A DNA stretch of 64,000 nucleotides, from contig NZ_JAILYN010000008.1 in the NCBI RefSeq assembly GCF_019795155.1, positions 62,001 through 126,000 of the forward strand, read 5' to 3'. The translations under genes and the position numbers were made by a program. Under the pieces are notes generated by a model. It did not search any database and had not been told where the DNA came from. It saw only the letters and a program-made list of their open reading frames with translations. This DNA comes from Marinobacterium arenosum. Its GTDB lineage: Bacteria; Pseudomonadota; Gammaproteobacteria; Pseudomonadales; Balneatricaceae. This document shows, piece after piece, positions 56,009 through 64,000 of this stretch. Numbering within the stretch: position 1 is the first letter of the stretch; each line of letters starts with the position of its first letter.

Positions 56009-56261
56009 CCTGAAAACAGAGCTGAAACAGATGATCATTGAAATCCTGGACCTAGAGGATATTGAAGTCGATGAGATCGTCGACAGCGAGCCTTTGTTTG
56101 TCGAAGGCTTGGGTCTGGACTCCATTGATGCATTAGAAATTGGACTTGCGCTAAATAAGAATTACGGTATCAAGCTTAAGTCTGACTCTGAAGAAACTCG
56201 GCAGCATTTTGCAAGTATTAATGCCTTGGCAGCTTTGGTTGAATCCCACCGTGCAGAGTAA
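56001..56261 (+). CDS. Acyl carrier protein 1 of the polyene cluster
   Basis: 86 residues, acidic helical bundle with the phosphopantetheine Ser in GLGLDSIDALE. Likely substrate of the PPTase at 53.1 kb and the ligase at 57.1 kb. Overlaps upstream acyltransferase by 8 bases and is 7 bases from ACP 2. Corresponds to ApeE or ApeF of characterised systems; which one cannot be told by eye. Confidence 0.93.
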   Translation: MSNLKTELKQMIIEILDLEDIEVDEIVDSEPLFVEGLGLDSIDALEIGLALNKNYGIKLKSDSEETRQHFASINALAALVESHRAE

Positions 56262-56268
56262 GAATAAT

Positions 56269-56520
56269 ATGAGCAATCAAGAAGAAATTTATGCAAAGGT
56301 CTCCTCGATCCTGGAGGAGTTGTTTGAAATCGACCCTGGTCAGATAACTCCGGAAGCAAACCTCTATCAGGACCTGGATATAGATAGCATCGATGCCGTT
56401 GACCTGGTCGTTGAGCTGAAAAAGATGACCGGCAAAAAAATTAAGCCGGAGGACTTCAAAGCCGTGCGCACCGTTCAGGATGTGGTTGTAGAAGTCGAGA
56501 ACCTGCTTAGTAAAGGCTAA
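56269..56520 (+). CDS. Acyl carrier protein 2 of the polyene cluster
   Basis: 83 residues starting MSNQEEIYAKVSSILEELFE (ATG 56269). Modification Ser in DLDIDSIDAVDLV. More acidic than ACP 1 and with a Lys-rich helix III region (KKMTGKKIKPEDF). Two ACPs with different sequences are standard in aryl-polyene clusters. Stop overlaps the next ATG (TAATG). Confidence 0.93.
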   Translation: MSNQEEIYAKVSSILEELFEIDPGQITPEANLYQDLDIDSIDAVDLVVELKKMTGKKIKPEDFKAVRTVQDVVVEVENLLSKG

Positions 56521-57071
56521 TGAAGCTCGCTCTGAAAATAGCCGTTGTTGTCCTTTCAGTCTGCTATCCCTTTGTCATTTACTGGGGGCTTAGCCACTAC
56601 GAGCCGGGTCGGTTGTTGCCGATCCTGTTTATCCTTTTGGGGCTGAGATGGGTGATTGGCGGTCAGGCTGCAGAGCGGAAAGTTGTGGTTTTGGCACTGC
56701 TAGGGCTCGTCGCAATTATTCTTCTTTGGGGGCTAAAGCTAGGGTTGAAATTCTACCCGGTGATCATGAATCTAGGGTTCTTGGTGTTATTCGTCAGCAG
56801 CTTGTTCTCGCCGCCCCCTATTGTTGAGCGTTTGGCCCGATTAAAGGAGCCCGACTTGCCGCAAGCCGCCGTGGCGTATACCCGCAAAGTGACCTGGCTC
56901 TGGAGTTCTTTTTTTCTGTTAAATGGAACTATCGCCGCGATTACCGCAGTGTGGGCGGATGATGAGGTGTGGATGCTGTACAACGGCTTTATTGCCTACT
57001 TGCTTATTGCTGCATTGGCCAGTGGAGAGTGGTTGGTGCGTCAGCGAGTTAAACGAGGTTTAGATGGCTGA
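56520..57071 (+). CDS. Integral membrane protein (COG4648-like) of the polyene cluster
   Basis: 183 residues with five or six hydrophobic helices: KIAVVVLSVCYPFVIYWGL, LLPILFILLGLRWVIGG, VVLALLGLVAIILLWGL, VIMNLGFLVLFVSSLF, WSSFFLLNGTIAAITAVWA and an end with LIAALASGEWLV. No catalytic motif is evident. The family is a constant member of aryl-polyene operons (ApeG position) and may scaffold the enzymes at the membrane. Overlaps both neighbours. Confidence 0.82.
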   Translation: MKLALKIAVVVLSVCYPFVIYWGLSHYEPGRLLPILFILLGLRWVIGGQAAERKVVVLALLGLVAIILLWGLKLGLKFYPVIMNLGFLVLFVSSLFSPPPIVERLARLKEPDLPQAAVAYTRKVTWLWSSFFLLNGTIAAITAVWADDEVWMLYNGFIAYLLIAALASGEWLVRQRVKRGLDG

Positions 57072-58764
57072 ACTTACGCCACTGTCAGGTGGATTGGGGG
57101 CTTCGCCTGGTAAGTTGATTGCGGTTGATCGGGGAAAAACAGTCACTATTGCTGATCTTCGGCAGCGCGTACTCTGCTGGCTTGAGATTATGCGGGACCG
57201 GCAGGGAACGCGTTGGGCTGTGTATCACTCTGATGCGTTCGAGTTTCTCGCAATTCTGCTGGCATTATGGCAATTGAAGCGGACAGCCTGTGTCCCCGGT
57301 GATAACTGTCGGGGTACAACCGATCGCTTGAAAAAACACGTAGATGGCTTTATCGGGGAGTTTCCGACTACTGCTCTGCAGGCCAATGAAAAGAGCGTAC
57401 AGGTATCGTCTTCGGGGCAATGGGTAACTCCGGATACCAACTATGCAGCCCTTGAGATATACACTTCGGGCTCCACGGGTGAACCGAAGCCTATTCAGAA
57501 ATCGATCGCGCAACTGGAGCATGAGGTTCGGGCTTTGGAGGCACTATGGCCAAGCCAGGCGGGGACCGTGGTGCTGGCTACGGTAACTCATCAGCACCTC
57601 TATGGTATGACTTTCCGGTTGTTCTGGCCCTTCAGCTCTGGACAGCTTTTTGAACGTGCCCTTTGTGAATATGCGGAAGATATTCTGCAACAGGCAAAGC
57701 TTTATCTCTCGTTTTCTCTGGTTTCCAGTCCATCTCATCTCGGGCGGCTGAATGAGGCATTGAGCTGGGAACCGCTGTCTGGGCGCTGCAGTTACCTGAT
57801 ATCGTCGGCAGCTCCCCTTAAAAGGGCGGATAGCCAGAAAGCGTGCAGCCTCTTTGCCGCACCTGTGCGCGAGATCTATGGCAGCTCTGAGACTGGAGCT
57901 ATAGCTTGGCGCTCTCAGCAGGAAAGTGATCAGGATGCTTTGTGGCAGGCGCTGCCGAGTGTCTTCTTGAAACCGAACGAGGACGGTACGTTGTGTGTCC
58001 GTTCGCCCTATATGGGCGAGCTTGAGCGGTTCAGTTTACCGGATCGTGTAGCCTTTGATGAAAACGGGCGCTTCAAGTTGCTGGGCCGTGTTGACCGTAT
58101 CGCGAAGGTCGAGGGCAAACGGGTATCGCTTGCTGCGTTAGAGCAGCGGATCAGCGAGAATGACCTGGTGGAAAATGTCAGGGCACTGACGCTACAACGA
58201 CAACGGGTTGAAACAGGAGTTGTGATTCAGTTAACGGCCGAGGGTTGGCTTGAGTTGAAACGTTCAGGGCGTAAGATTTTGGTCAAGCGTCTCAAAGAGA
58301 ACCTGGCCGCTCACTTCGAAGCTGTGGTCCTGCCGCGCCGATGGCGTTTTGTTGAGCAATTTCCCTACAACCAGCAGGGTAAACTGCCTCTGGGAGACTT
58401 GCAAAAAATGTTTGAAAAAGAAGCGGTTAGTTGGCCTGAAGTTATTGATGAACGGGTTGTCGATGACCAGGTGAAAGTGCGCTGTGTCGTGCCTGGGAAC
58501 CTCATCTATTTTGATGGCCACTTTGAGGGAAATCCGATTCTGCCTGGGATTGTCCAGGTCCATTGGGCTGAATATTTTGGGCGCCATCTGTTGCCTGTCA
58601 AAGGTACATTTGTCCGCTTGGAAGTTATTAAATTTCAACAGGTGGTGCCGCCGAATACAACAATGGAAATTACCCTGCAATATGACGAGAGCAGGCAAAA
58701 ACTAATATTTAAATACGAATCGGAAAAGGGAGTACATTCCAGTGGTCGAATCTGTTTCGGATGA
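57064..58764 (+). CDS. Fused AMP-dependent acyl ligase and hotdog dehydratase (ApeH-ApeI fusion)
   Basis: 566 residues. Residues 1-450 are an adenylating ligase with IYTSGSTGEPKPI, EIYGSSETGAIAWR and the hinge GRVDRIAKVEGKRVSL, expected to load an aryl acid onto an ACP. Residues about 470-566 are a hotdog domain of the 3-hydroxyacyl-ACP dehydratase type, with FDGHFEGNPILPGIVQVHW in which the His aligns with the FabA/FabZ catalytic His. In characterised ape clusters these are two proteins. Overlaps the membrane gene by 8 bases and the glycosyltransferase gene by 23. Confidence 0.86.
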   Translation: MAELTPLSGGLGASPGKLIAVDRGKTVTIADLRQRVLCWLEIMRDRQGTRWAVYHSDAFEFLAILLALWQLKRTACVPGDNCRGTTDRLKKHVDGFIGEFPTTALQANEKSVQVSSSGQWVTPDTNYAALEIYTSGSTGEPKPIQKSIAQLEHEVRALEALWPSQAGTVVLATVTHQHLYGMTFRLFWPFSSGQLFERALCEYAEDILQQAKLYLSFSLVSSPSHLGRLNEALSWEPLSGRCSYLISSAAPLKRADSQKACSLFAAPVREIYGSSETGAIAWRSQQESDQDALWQALPSVFLKPNEDGTLCVRSPYMGELERFSLPDRVAFDENGRFKLLGRVDRIAKVEGKRVSLAALEQRISENDLVENVRALTLQRQRVETGVVIQLTAEGWLELKRSGRKILVKRLKENLAAHFEAVVLPRRWRFVEQFPYNQQGKLPLGDLQKMFEKEAVSWPEVIDERVVDDQVKVRCVVPGNLIYFDGHFEGNPILPGIVQVHWAEYFGRHLLPVKGTFVRLEVIKFQQVVPPNTTMEITLQYDESRQKLIFKYESEKGVHSSGRICFG

Positions 58765-59512
58765 GACTGTGGCCTTTGCTCCTGTCGTTTTGATCCCTGT
58801 GTACAATCATGAAGAGGCGATTGGGCCAACTCTTGAGGACGTACTTCAGTACAGCTGTCCGGTACTGCTGGTGGATGATGGCAGTTCACCGGCTTGCCGG
58901 GACGTATTGGTTGCGTTAAGCGAAAAATACGCAGATCGCGTCGAGCTGTTGCGATTGCCCCGGAATGGGGGAAAGGGGGCGGCGGTAAAGGCTGGCTTCG
59001 AGGCGCTGCTCGCCAGGGGATACAGCCACGCCATTCAGGTTGACGCTGATGGCCAGCACGACCTTTCGGACCTGCCGATGTTTCTTGCTGCCGGCCGAGA
59101 AAATCCCGAGGCCCTGGTCACAGGGTATCCGAAGTACGATACGTCGGTCCCTAAAATCCGATATTACGGACGTTACCTGACCCATGTCTGGGTATGGATA
59201 AATACTCTCTCCTTTGAAGTCCGGGACACGATGTGCGGATATCGGGTTTACCCGCTGGCACAGGTGGTGAAATTGCTGAAGCAGGAGCAGTGTGGTGATC
59301 GTATGGATTTCGATACAGAGGTAATTGTGCGCTGGCTGTGGCGCGGCGGCCGGGTTAAGAATCTGCCGACTGAGGTGCGTTACCCTATTGATGGGGTTTC
59401 CCACTTCGACGCCCTGCGTGACAACGTGCTGATTTCACTTATGCATACCCGTCTGTTTTTCGGCATGTTGCGGCGAGTGCCCAGTATTCTCTGGCGGAGG
59501 CTGCATGGCTAA
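58742..59512 (+). CDS. Family 2 glycosyltransferase
   Basis: 256 residues from GTG 58742, overlapping the ligase-dehydratase gene. GT-A features: VLIPVYNHEEAIGPTL, LLVDDGSSPACRD, NGGKGAAVKAGFEALL and the metal-binding QVDADGQHDLSDLP, then RDTMCGYRVYPL. Probably transfers a sugar to or from the lipid anchor, facing the cytoplasm. In E. coli-type clusters this domain is the N-terminal half of a fused protein (ApeJ); here it is separate and overlaps the acyltransferase start by 8 bases. Confidence 0.87.
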   Translation: MVESVSDETVAFAPVVLIPVYNHEEAIGPTLEDVLQYSCPVLLVDDGSSPACRDVLVALSEKYADRVELLRLPRNGGKGAAVKAGFEALLARGYSHAIQVDADGQHDLSDLPMFLAAGRENPEALVTGYPKYDTSVPKIRYYGRYLTHVWVWINTLSFEVRDTMCGYRVYPLAQVVKLLKQEQCGDRMDFDTEVIVRWLWRGGRVKNLPTEVRYPIDGVSHFDALRDNVLISLMHTRLFFGMLRRVPSILWRRLHG

Positions 59513-60482
59513 ATCGGATTCCCACTGGTCCAGAACGGGTGAGGCAGGGACGGTTCTCGGCATGAAGATATTGTTGCTGGTATATCGGCTCCTGGGGCGT
59601 ACGGGGTTTCGGGTGATACTGATCCCGGTGATGACCTACTACTATCTGACCCAGAAGGAGGCGCGTCAGGCATCGGCAGAATATCTGCAGAGAGTGCAAG
59701 TACTGTTGGAGCCGAAACGACGGATGGGCCACACCCCCTTTAAGCACTTCATGATGTTCGGTGAGGTACTACTGGACAAGTTTCTGGTCTGGATGGGGCA
59801 TATCCGCAGAGAGGACGTGGTATTTGAGACACCCGCTGTCTTTGAGAAGATCGATAACAACAGGGAAGGCGGTGTTATCGTGGTCTCTCACTTGGGAAAT
59901 ACCGAAGTCTGCAGCGCACTCGCGCATCAGCTCCCGGGCATCCGCCTTACGGTGCTGGTCTACACTCAGCACGCCGAGAAATTTAATTCGCTGATGAAAA
60001 AAGTGAATAGCAGTGCCCGTATCGAGATGATGCAGGTGACCGATATGTCACCGGCAACGGCGATGATCCTGTCGGAGCGTGTGGAGGCGGGTGAATTTGT
60101 TGTCATCGCGGGTGACCGTACCCCTGTCACGGGGCAGCAAAGGGTTTCAATGATCGACTTTATGGGGCGGCAAGCACCGATGCCCCAAGGCGCGTTTATC
60201 CTGGCCGGGCTGTTGAAGTGCCCGGTATATCTGATGTTCTGTTTAAAGCAGCAGGTGCAATACCATATCTACCTAGAGCTTTTTTCGGAGCGGCTTAAAT
60301 TTTCACGCAAGCAGCGCCAGCAGGAGATTGACGAGGCGGTTCAGCGCTATGCCGGTCGCCTTGAATACTACTGTAAAAAGGCTCCATTGCAGTGGTTTAA
60401 CTTCTTTCCTTTCTGGTCTGGAACCTCGGACGGAAAGGAGAGTGAGGTTTCGACAAACGTAAACAAGCGCTCAGTCTCATAG
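59505..60482 (+). CDS. LpxL/HtrB-type lipid A biosynthesis acyltransferase-like protein
   Basis: 325 residues: N-terminal membrane segment (GFRVILIPVMTYYYL), then the lysophospholipid acyltransferase core with VVSHLGNTEVCSAL (HX4E, here HLGNTE), IAGDRTPVTGQQR and APMPQGAFILAGLLKCPVYLMF. Corresponds to the C-terminal half of ApeJ. Likely adds an acyl chain to the polyene lipid anchor. Followed by a 71-base gap, the largest inside the plus-strand run. Confidence 0.86.
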   Translation: MAKSDSHWSRTGEAGTVLGMKILLLVYRLLGRTGFRVILIPVMTYYYLTQKEARQASAEYLQRVQVLLEPKRRMGHTPFKHFMMFGEVLLDKFLVWMGHIRREDVVFETPAVFEKIDNNREGGVIVVSHLGNTEVCSALAHQLPGIRLTVLVYTQHAEKFNSLMKKVNSSARIEMMQVTDMSPATAMILSERVEAGEFVVIAGDRTPVTGQQRVSMIDFMGRQAPMPQGAFILAGLLKCPVYLMFCLKQQVQYHIYLELFSERLKFSRKQRQQEIDEAVQRYAGRLEYYCKKAPLQWFNFFPFWSGTSDGKESEVSTNVNKRSVS

Positions 60483-60553
60483 GGCGAAAATAAATATTCA
60501 AGTATCCCCGGCATCTCTACCGTCTGTCGTAAGCGGGGCTTGAAAGGAGTTCT

Positions 60554-60964
60554 GTGGTGACAGAAGCGGAAGTAGTGATAGAAATCCCTTTTCACGATGT
60601 GGATGTTATGCAAGTGGCATGGCATGGCCACTACGTGAAGTACATGGAGGTAGCACGCTGTGCGTTGCTGGACAAGATCGATTACAACTATCTCCGGATG
60701 GAAGCGTCTGGTTATGCTTGGCCGGTCATAGATATGCGCATCCGCTATGCCAAGCCTTTACGTTTCCAGCAGAGGGTGCGGGTAAAAGCCAAGCTGGTGG
60801 AGTGGGAGAACCGCCTCAAGGTCAATTATCTGATTGAGGATGAGAAAACCGGAGAGCGCCTGACCAAAGCGCATACCATTCAGGTTGCCGTTGATATCGC
60901 CAGTGGTGAGATGCTGTATGCCTCGCCGGATATTATCTATCAAAAGTTAGGGATTACACCTTGA
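60554..60964 (+). CDS. 4HBT-type hotdog thioesterase (ApeK-like)
   Basis: 136 residues, GTG start at 60554 after GAAAGGAGTTCT. The active-site motif FHDVDVMQVAWHGHYVKYME has the YbgC-type Asp and HxxY. Either releases a chain from ACP or edits. The gene overlaps the LolA-like start by 4 bases. An ammonia lyase gene often lies before this point in ape clusters but is absent here. Confidence 0.88.
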   Translation: MVTEAEVVIEIPFHDVDVMQVAWHGHYVKYMEVARCALLDKIDYNYLRMEASGYAWPVIDMRIRYAKPLRFQQRVRVKAKLVEWENRLKVNYLIEDEKTGERLTKAHTIQVAVDIASGEMLYASPDIIYQKLGITP

Positions 60965-61527
60965 TCCGTCGTCTATTTAGCCTGATTCTGATGTTGTTGC
61001 TGCCGCTCAGTGCCTGTGCTGGTTTCACCTACGATCAGCTGGAAAAGGTTACCGTTTCTCCGGCTCACCTCGATGGTCACTTCACGCAGGAGAAGTATCT
61101 CAGCGCCTTGGATGCCTCCTTGGTTTCCACCGGGGTATTTAGTTACCAGCGGGGTAGGTCTATTCGCTGGGAAACCCTGGAGCCGATTAAGAACGAACTG
61201 TTGATGACCCCGGAGTCGATCATCAATCGACAGGGTGGTCAGGAGCTGTTACAGCTGGAAACGGCTTCAAATCCGGTAGTGAAGGTACTCAGTGAAATAT
61301 TCTTTGCTGTATTAACGGCAGATTGGGCGAAACTGTCCGGTTACTTTGACCTTTCCGGAACCCTGGAAGGCTCGCAGTGGACAGCGGAACTGGTGCCTAC
61401 GGACAGTGCCGTGAGGCAAGTTGTCACCCGGGTAGAGCTTAAGGGGGATTCGCTTCTGCGAGAAGTGGTCCTGCATGAAAACGGCGGCAACCGTACGGCC
61501 ATTCGTTTTGATAGTTTGAGTCGATGA
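60961..61527 (+). CDS. LolA-like periplasmic carrier of the polyene cluster (ApeL-like)
   Basis: 188 residues starting TTG 60961. Signal peptide (MIRRLFSLILMLLLPLSACA-GF). The mature part follows the LolA/LolB half-barrel plan: LDGHFTQEKYLSALDASL, GVFSYQRGRSIRWETLEPI, KGDSLLREVVLHENGG. Expected to ferry the lipid-linked polyene across the periplasm. Overlaps the MMPL gene by 4 bases. Confidence 0.85.
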   Translation: MIRRLFSLILMLLLPLSACAGFTYDQLEKVTVSPAHLDGHFTQEKYLSALDASLVSTGVFSYQRGRSIRWETLEPIKNELLMTPESIINRQGGQELLQLETASNPVVKVLSEIFFAVLTADWAKLSGYFDLSGTLEGSQWTAELVPTDSAVRQVVTRVELKGDSLLREVVLHENGGNRTAIRFDSLSR

Positions 61528-63854
61528 ACAGCCGGCCTTTGTCTCTGAAAACCGCTGCTGCCGGCTGGCTATTGTTCGTTGTGGCGGTGACGGTGCTCGC
61601 GCTACGGCAGGGGCCTTCATTTGATTCCAGCATTATGTCGCTGCTGCCAGAATCGACACAACAGCCGTTGGTGCAACGTGCTGCCGATCTGATGGCTGAA
61701 CGCTTCTCCAAGCGCTTGATCTTGCTGTTGTCCGGCGTGGAAGAGCTACGGCTACGCGGTGCGGTTACCCGCTTATCTGGAAGTCTGGCGGCGCTGCCGG
61801 ACGTCAGCCGAGTGATCTGGCGACTAGAGGAGAGCGAAGTCGAGCAATACCGGACAGAACTTTACTCCTACCGCTATGCCGTTATCGATGAAGGTATCAG
61901 AGCGCTGCTGCTGGCGGGGGATTTCCAGCAGGTTCAGCAACGGGCGTTGTTTCAGCTTTATAGCCCCTTGAGCGTAGGCGGGGGCTCTATCGTTGAAGAT
62001 CCCTTTGGACTCTTTACCGAACTGACGTTAAACAGACGAAGTGAGTTCAACGTTCAGGTATCAGACTCGCTGCTAAAAGTTTCCGGCACCGAGCAACCTA
62101 CCTATATGTTGATGGTTGAACTTGCCGCTGATCCCTTTTCGCCCGCGCTTCAGAAGCGGGTGTTAGGGGCGGTGGAGGCTGAGCAAGCTGTACTGACAGA
62201 TGTTGGTATCAAGGTCGATATGTCGGGCATGTTGTTGCATGCTGCTGCGGGTGCCCAACAGGCCAGTGGCGAGATATCCACCATCGGTCTGGGGTCGCTG
62301 CTGGGTATCGTTGTGGTCATGTGGCTGACCTTTCGTCAACTTAGCTCCTTACTGCTTATGCTGGTACCGGTAGTCGTTGGCAGTATTACCGCAGCTGCTA
62401 TCACTCTGTTGGTATTTGAGCGCGTGCACTTGGTGACCTTTGCATTTGGTGCAGGCTTAGTCGGTGTCTCTATCGACTACGCGTTGCACTATCTTTGCGA
62501 ACATCGTCGCTCATCGTCGGACGGCATACTGGTCAAAATCATGCCGGGCCTGCTGTTGGGACTGTTTTCCAGTGTCATGGCCTATGCCGCTCTGGCTTTG
62601 GCGCCATTTCCAGGACTGCGGCAGATGGCCACCTTCTCCGTAGTAGGCCTGAGCGCGGCCTGGCTGACAGTGGTGCTCTGGCTTCCGTTACTTGCCCGAG
62701 GTGGTCCTCAGCAGCCTCTGGCGCTTGCGGCCCACTTGGACAGGCTGCGAGCGGGATTCCCTTTTGCCGAGGGGAATCCGCTGCTGGTGGGGGGGCTGCT
62801 CGTCTCTCTCCTGTTCTCGGTTTACACGCTCTGGAGCAGCAAAAGCCTGGACGATATCCGGTTGTTGCAGACATCCCCTGTAGATCTGTTAAAGCAGGAG
62901 CAAAGTGTACAGCGGGCTCTTGGGGTCAGCAGCAGCTCGCAGTTCTTCCTTATTCGGGGGGACTCTCTGGAGCAGTGTCTGCAGAGGGAGGAAAGATTGA
63001 CCGCTCGACTGGAGGGGCTGAAAGCGGCCGGTATGCTCGAAGGATACCAGGCGTTGTCCCAAGTGCTTCCCTCGCTGCGGCGTCAGGCCGAAAACAGCGC
63101 ATTGGTTCAGCAATTGTATGAGCAACAATTGCCCCCCTATCTGGCGATGCTCAATGTTTCAGATCATCTGTTATCTGACGCGTACCTTAGTCTTGCGCGG
63201 ACCGAGGGCCGTCGTCTAACCCCCGAAATCTGGCTGCAACAGCGCGGTAGCGATAGCTGGAAAGATCTCATTGTAGAGCAGTCGGAGTGGTCGGCTGCCA
63301 CGTTGGTGCGTTTAACCGGAACGATCGGCCCGGAGACCAGGCAGCACCTGATCGCACTCAGCGATAGCGACTCTGCTGCCGTCTATATCGATCAGGTGCA
63401 GAACATTTCGGAGCTGATGGGTAGCTACCGAGGCCAGATCGTTAACTGGGTGGTAGTGGCGTATCTCTGCGTCATGTTGGTCCTTGGCGTGCGTTACAAA
63501 AAGCAGATTTGGCGAATTTTGCTGCCACCACTGTTGGCATCGGTTGTTACCCTGGCTTTGCTGGTTACGCTGGAGCAGGGCGTGAACCTGTTCCACCTCA
63601 TGGCTCTTATACTGGTTTTGGGGATCGGACTGGACATGGGGATCTTCCTGATGGAGACCCGGCAGGCCCCCTACACCTGGTTGGCGGTTTCCCTGTCCAG
63701 TTATACCAGTTTGCTGGCGTTTGGGCTGTTGGCCCTCAGCGATACCCCCGTGTTACACCATTTTGGTTTAACGGTTTTAATCGGCTTGACGCTTGTCTGG
63801 CTGTTGACCCCGATTATGCGAAATAAAACGAAGGAGAAAACGCTTCATGGTTAA
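61524..63854 (+). CDS. MMPL/RND-family exporter (ApeM-like)
   Basis: 776 residues with twelve predicted helices in two halves. Helix 1 (GWLLFVVAVTVLAL), a large periplasmic loop, then IGLGSLLGIVVVMWLTF, FAFGAGLVGVSIDYALHYLCEH, PGLLLGLFSSVMAYAAL; second half with VNWVVVAYLCVMLVLGV-like segments, LILVLGIGLDMGIFLME and GLLALSDTPVLHHFGLTVLIG. The Asp in GVSIDYAL and GIGLDMGI lies where proton-relay residues sit in RND proteins. Likely extracts the lipid-anchored polyene from the inner membrane for the LolA-like carrier. Confidence 0.9.
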   Translation: MNSRPLSLKTAAAGWLLFVVAVTVLALRQGPSFDSSIMSLLPESTQQPLVQRAADLMAERFSKRLILLLSGVEELRLRGAVTRLSGSLAALPDVSRVIWRLEESEVEQYRTELYSYRYAVIDEGIRALLLAGDFQQVQQRALFQLYSPLSVGGGSIVEDPFGLFTELTLNRRSEFNVQVSDSLLKVSGTEQPTYMLMVELAADPFSPALQKRVLGAVEAEQAVLTDVGIKVDMSGMLLHAAAGAQQASGEISTIGLGSLLGIVVVMWLTFRQLSSLLLMLVPVVVGSITAAAITLLVFERVHLVTFAFGAGLVGVSIDYALHYLCEHRRSSSDGILVKIMPGLLLGLFSSVMAYAALALAPFPGLRQMATFSVVGLSAAWLTVVLWLPLLARGGPQQPLALAAHLDRLRAGFPFAEGNPLLVGGLLVSLLFSVYTLWSSKSLDDIRLLQTSPVDLLKQEQSVQRALGVSSSSQFFLIRGDSLEQCLQREERLTARLEGLKAAGMLEGYQALSQVLPSLRRQAENSALVQQLYEQQLPPYLAMLNVSDHLLSDAYLSLARTEGRRLTPEIWLQQRGSDSWKDLIVEQSEWSAATLVRLTGTIGPETRQHLIALSDSDSAAVYIDQVQNISELMGSYRGQIVNWVVVAYLCVMLVLGVRYKKQIWRILLPPLLASVVTLALLVTLEQGVNLFHLMALILVLGIGLDMGIFLMETRQAPYTWLAVSLSSYTSLLAFGLLALSDTPVLHHFGLTVLIGLTLVWLLTPIMRNKTKEKTLHG

Positions 63855-64000
63855 GGTACAGGGATGTTTCGACATTGTCGTAATTGGTGCAGGTCCCTCC
63901 GGAGCCGTTGCTTCTGCCCTGTTGAATAAGAAAGGTTACCAAGTGCTGGTGTTGGAGAAGGAGCATTTCCCCCGTTTCTCCATCGGCGAGAGCCTTCTGC
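63847..64000 (+). CDS. FAD-dependent oxidoreductase (halogenase/geranylgeranyl-reductase superfamily), cut by window edge
   Basis: 51 N-terminal residues are visible. DIVVIGAGPSGAVASALLNK is the dinucleotide-binding fold, followed by LVLEKEHFPRFSIGESLL, a motif shared by tryptophan-halogenase-like and geranylgeranyl-reductase-like flavoproteins. Starts 8 bases before the MMPL stop. Such a gene is a regular member of aryl-polyene and xanthomonadin clusters. Whether it halogenates or hydroxylates cannot be judged from this fragment. Confidence 0.85.
   Translation, partial: MVKVQGCFDIVVIGAGPSGAVASALLNKKGYQVLVLEKEHFPRFSIGESLL

Noticed and set aside
52243-64000. Fatty-acid synthesis operon
   Set aside because: The set of two ACPs, an aryl-type ligase, LolA-like carrier, MMPL exporter and LpxL-type acyltransferase is that of aryl-polyene clusters, not of fab operons.

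Overview
The window is about 64 kb of chromosome from a Gram-negative gammaproteobacterium. The gene content (rpsU-dnaG-rpoD, lptD-surA-pdxA-rsmA-apaG, nhaR/nhaA, UbiTUV, AmgK/MurU) would fit a marine, facultatively anaerobic Oceanospirillales- or Pseudomonas-related lineage. No rRNA is present, so the genus cannot be fixed. Most of the window is GC-rich housekeeping DNA. From about 52 kb onward base composition and codon use become visibly more AT-rich.

Layout. 0-4.2 kb: the macromolecular synthesis operon rpsU-yqeY-dnaG-rpoD (minus; rpoD runs off the left edge), with a likely sigma32-type heat-shock promoter in front of rpoD. 4.5-10.4 kb: tsaD, plsY, folB-folK, a pteridine-reductase-like SDR, cca, glpE and apaH. 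10.6-16.8 kb: a strange island with a secreted subtilase-like protein, a 40-bp perfect palindrome, an acidic protein built on about 46 tetrapeptide repeats, a PAS-GGDEF-EAL protein and a two-receiver regulator with an internal triplication. 17.2-24.2 kb: phnN, then lptD-surA-pdxA-rsmA-apaG (minus). 24.5-29.8 kb: amgK-murU-djlA (MurNAc recycling plus a co-chaperone), a DUF3530-like protein, rpe-gph. 29.8-38.2 kb: nhaR/nhaA with a terminator-bearing leader, trpE with a Trp-containing leader peptide, a highly structured intergenic region, hsp20 with a fourU-like thermometer, a small MscS-type channel, and a pair of MgtE-type genes. 38.3-51.7 kb: a CPA2 antiporter, then an anaerobic-life block: ubiU-ubiV, mdlA-mdlB, two small secreted proteins, ubiT, and nrdD / separate glycyl-radical subunit / nrdG. 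This ends near tRNA-Ser(GGA).

52.2-64 kb: an aryl-polyene-type biosynthetic cluster. On the minus strand are a Sfp-type phosphopantetheinyl transferase and a small exported protein. On the plus strand is a tightly overlapping run: ketosynthase-like chain length factor, PlsC acyltransferase, two ACPs, a membrane protein, a fused AMP-ligase/hotdog dehydratase, GT2 glycosyltransferase, LpxL-type acyltransferase, thioesterase, LolA-like carrier, MMPL exporter, and an FAD-dependent oxidoreductase cut by the right edge. Together these would make, lipid-anchor and export a polyene pigment to the outer membrane. The elongating ketosynthase, ketoreductase and second dehydratase are expected beyond the right edge.

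The most notable signals are: (i) a class III ribonucleotide reductase whose glycyl-radical domain is a separate 52-residue protein and which lacks an ATP-cone; (ii) one perfect FNR box placed at the class II distance for two divergent promoters (ubiT and nrdD), with a pair of NrdR-like boxes on the nrdD side; (iii) a ligase-dehydratase fusion in the polyene cluster, with no ammonia lyase at its usual place; (iv) a chain of stable hairpins followed by a thermometer-like helix upstream of hsp20; (v) a terminator directly abutting the nhaA ribosome-binding site.
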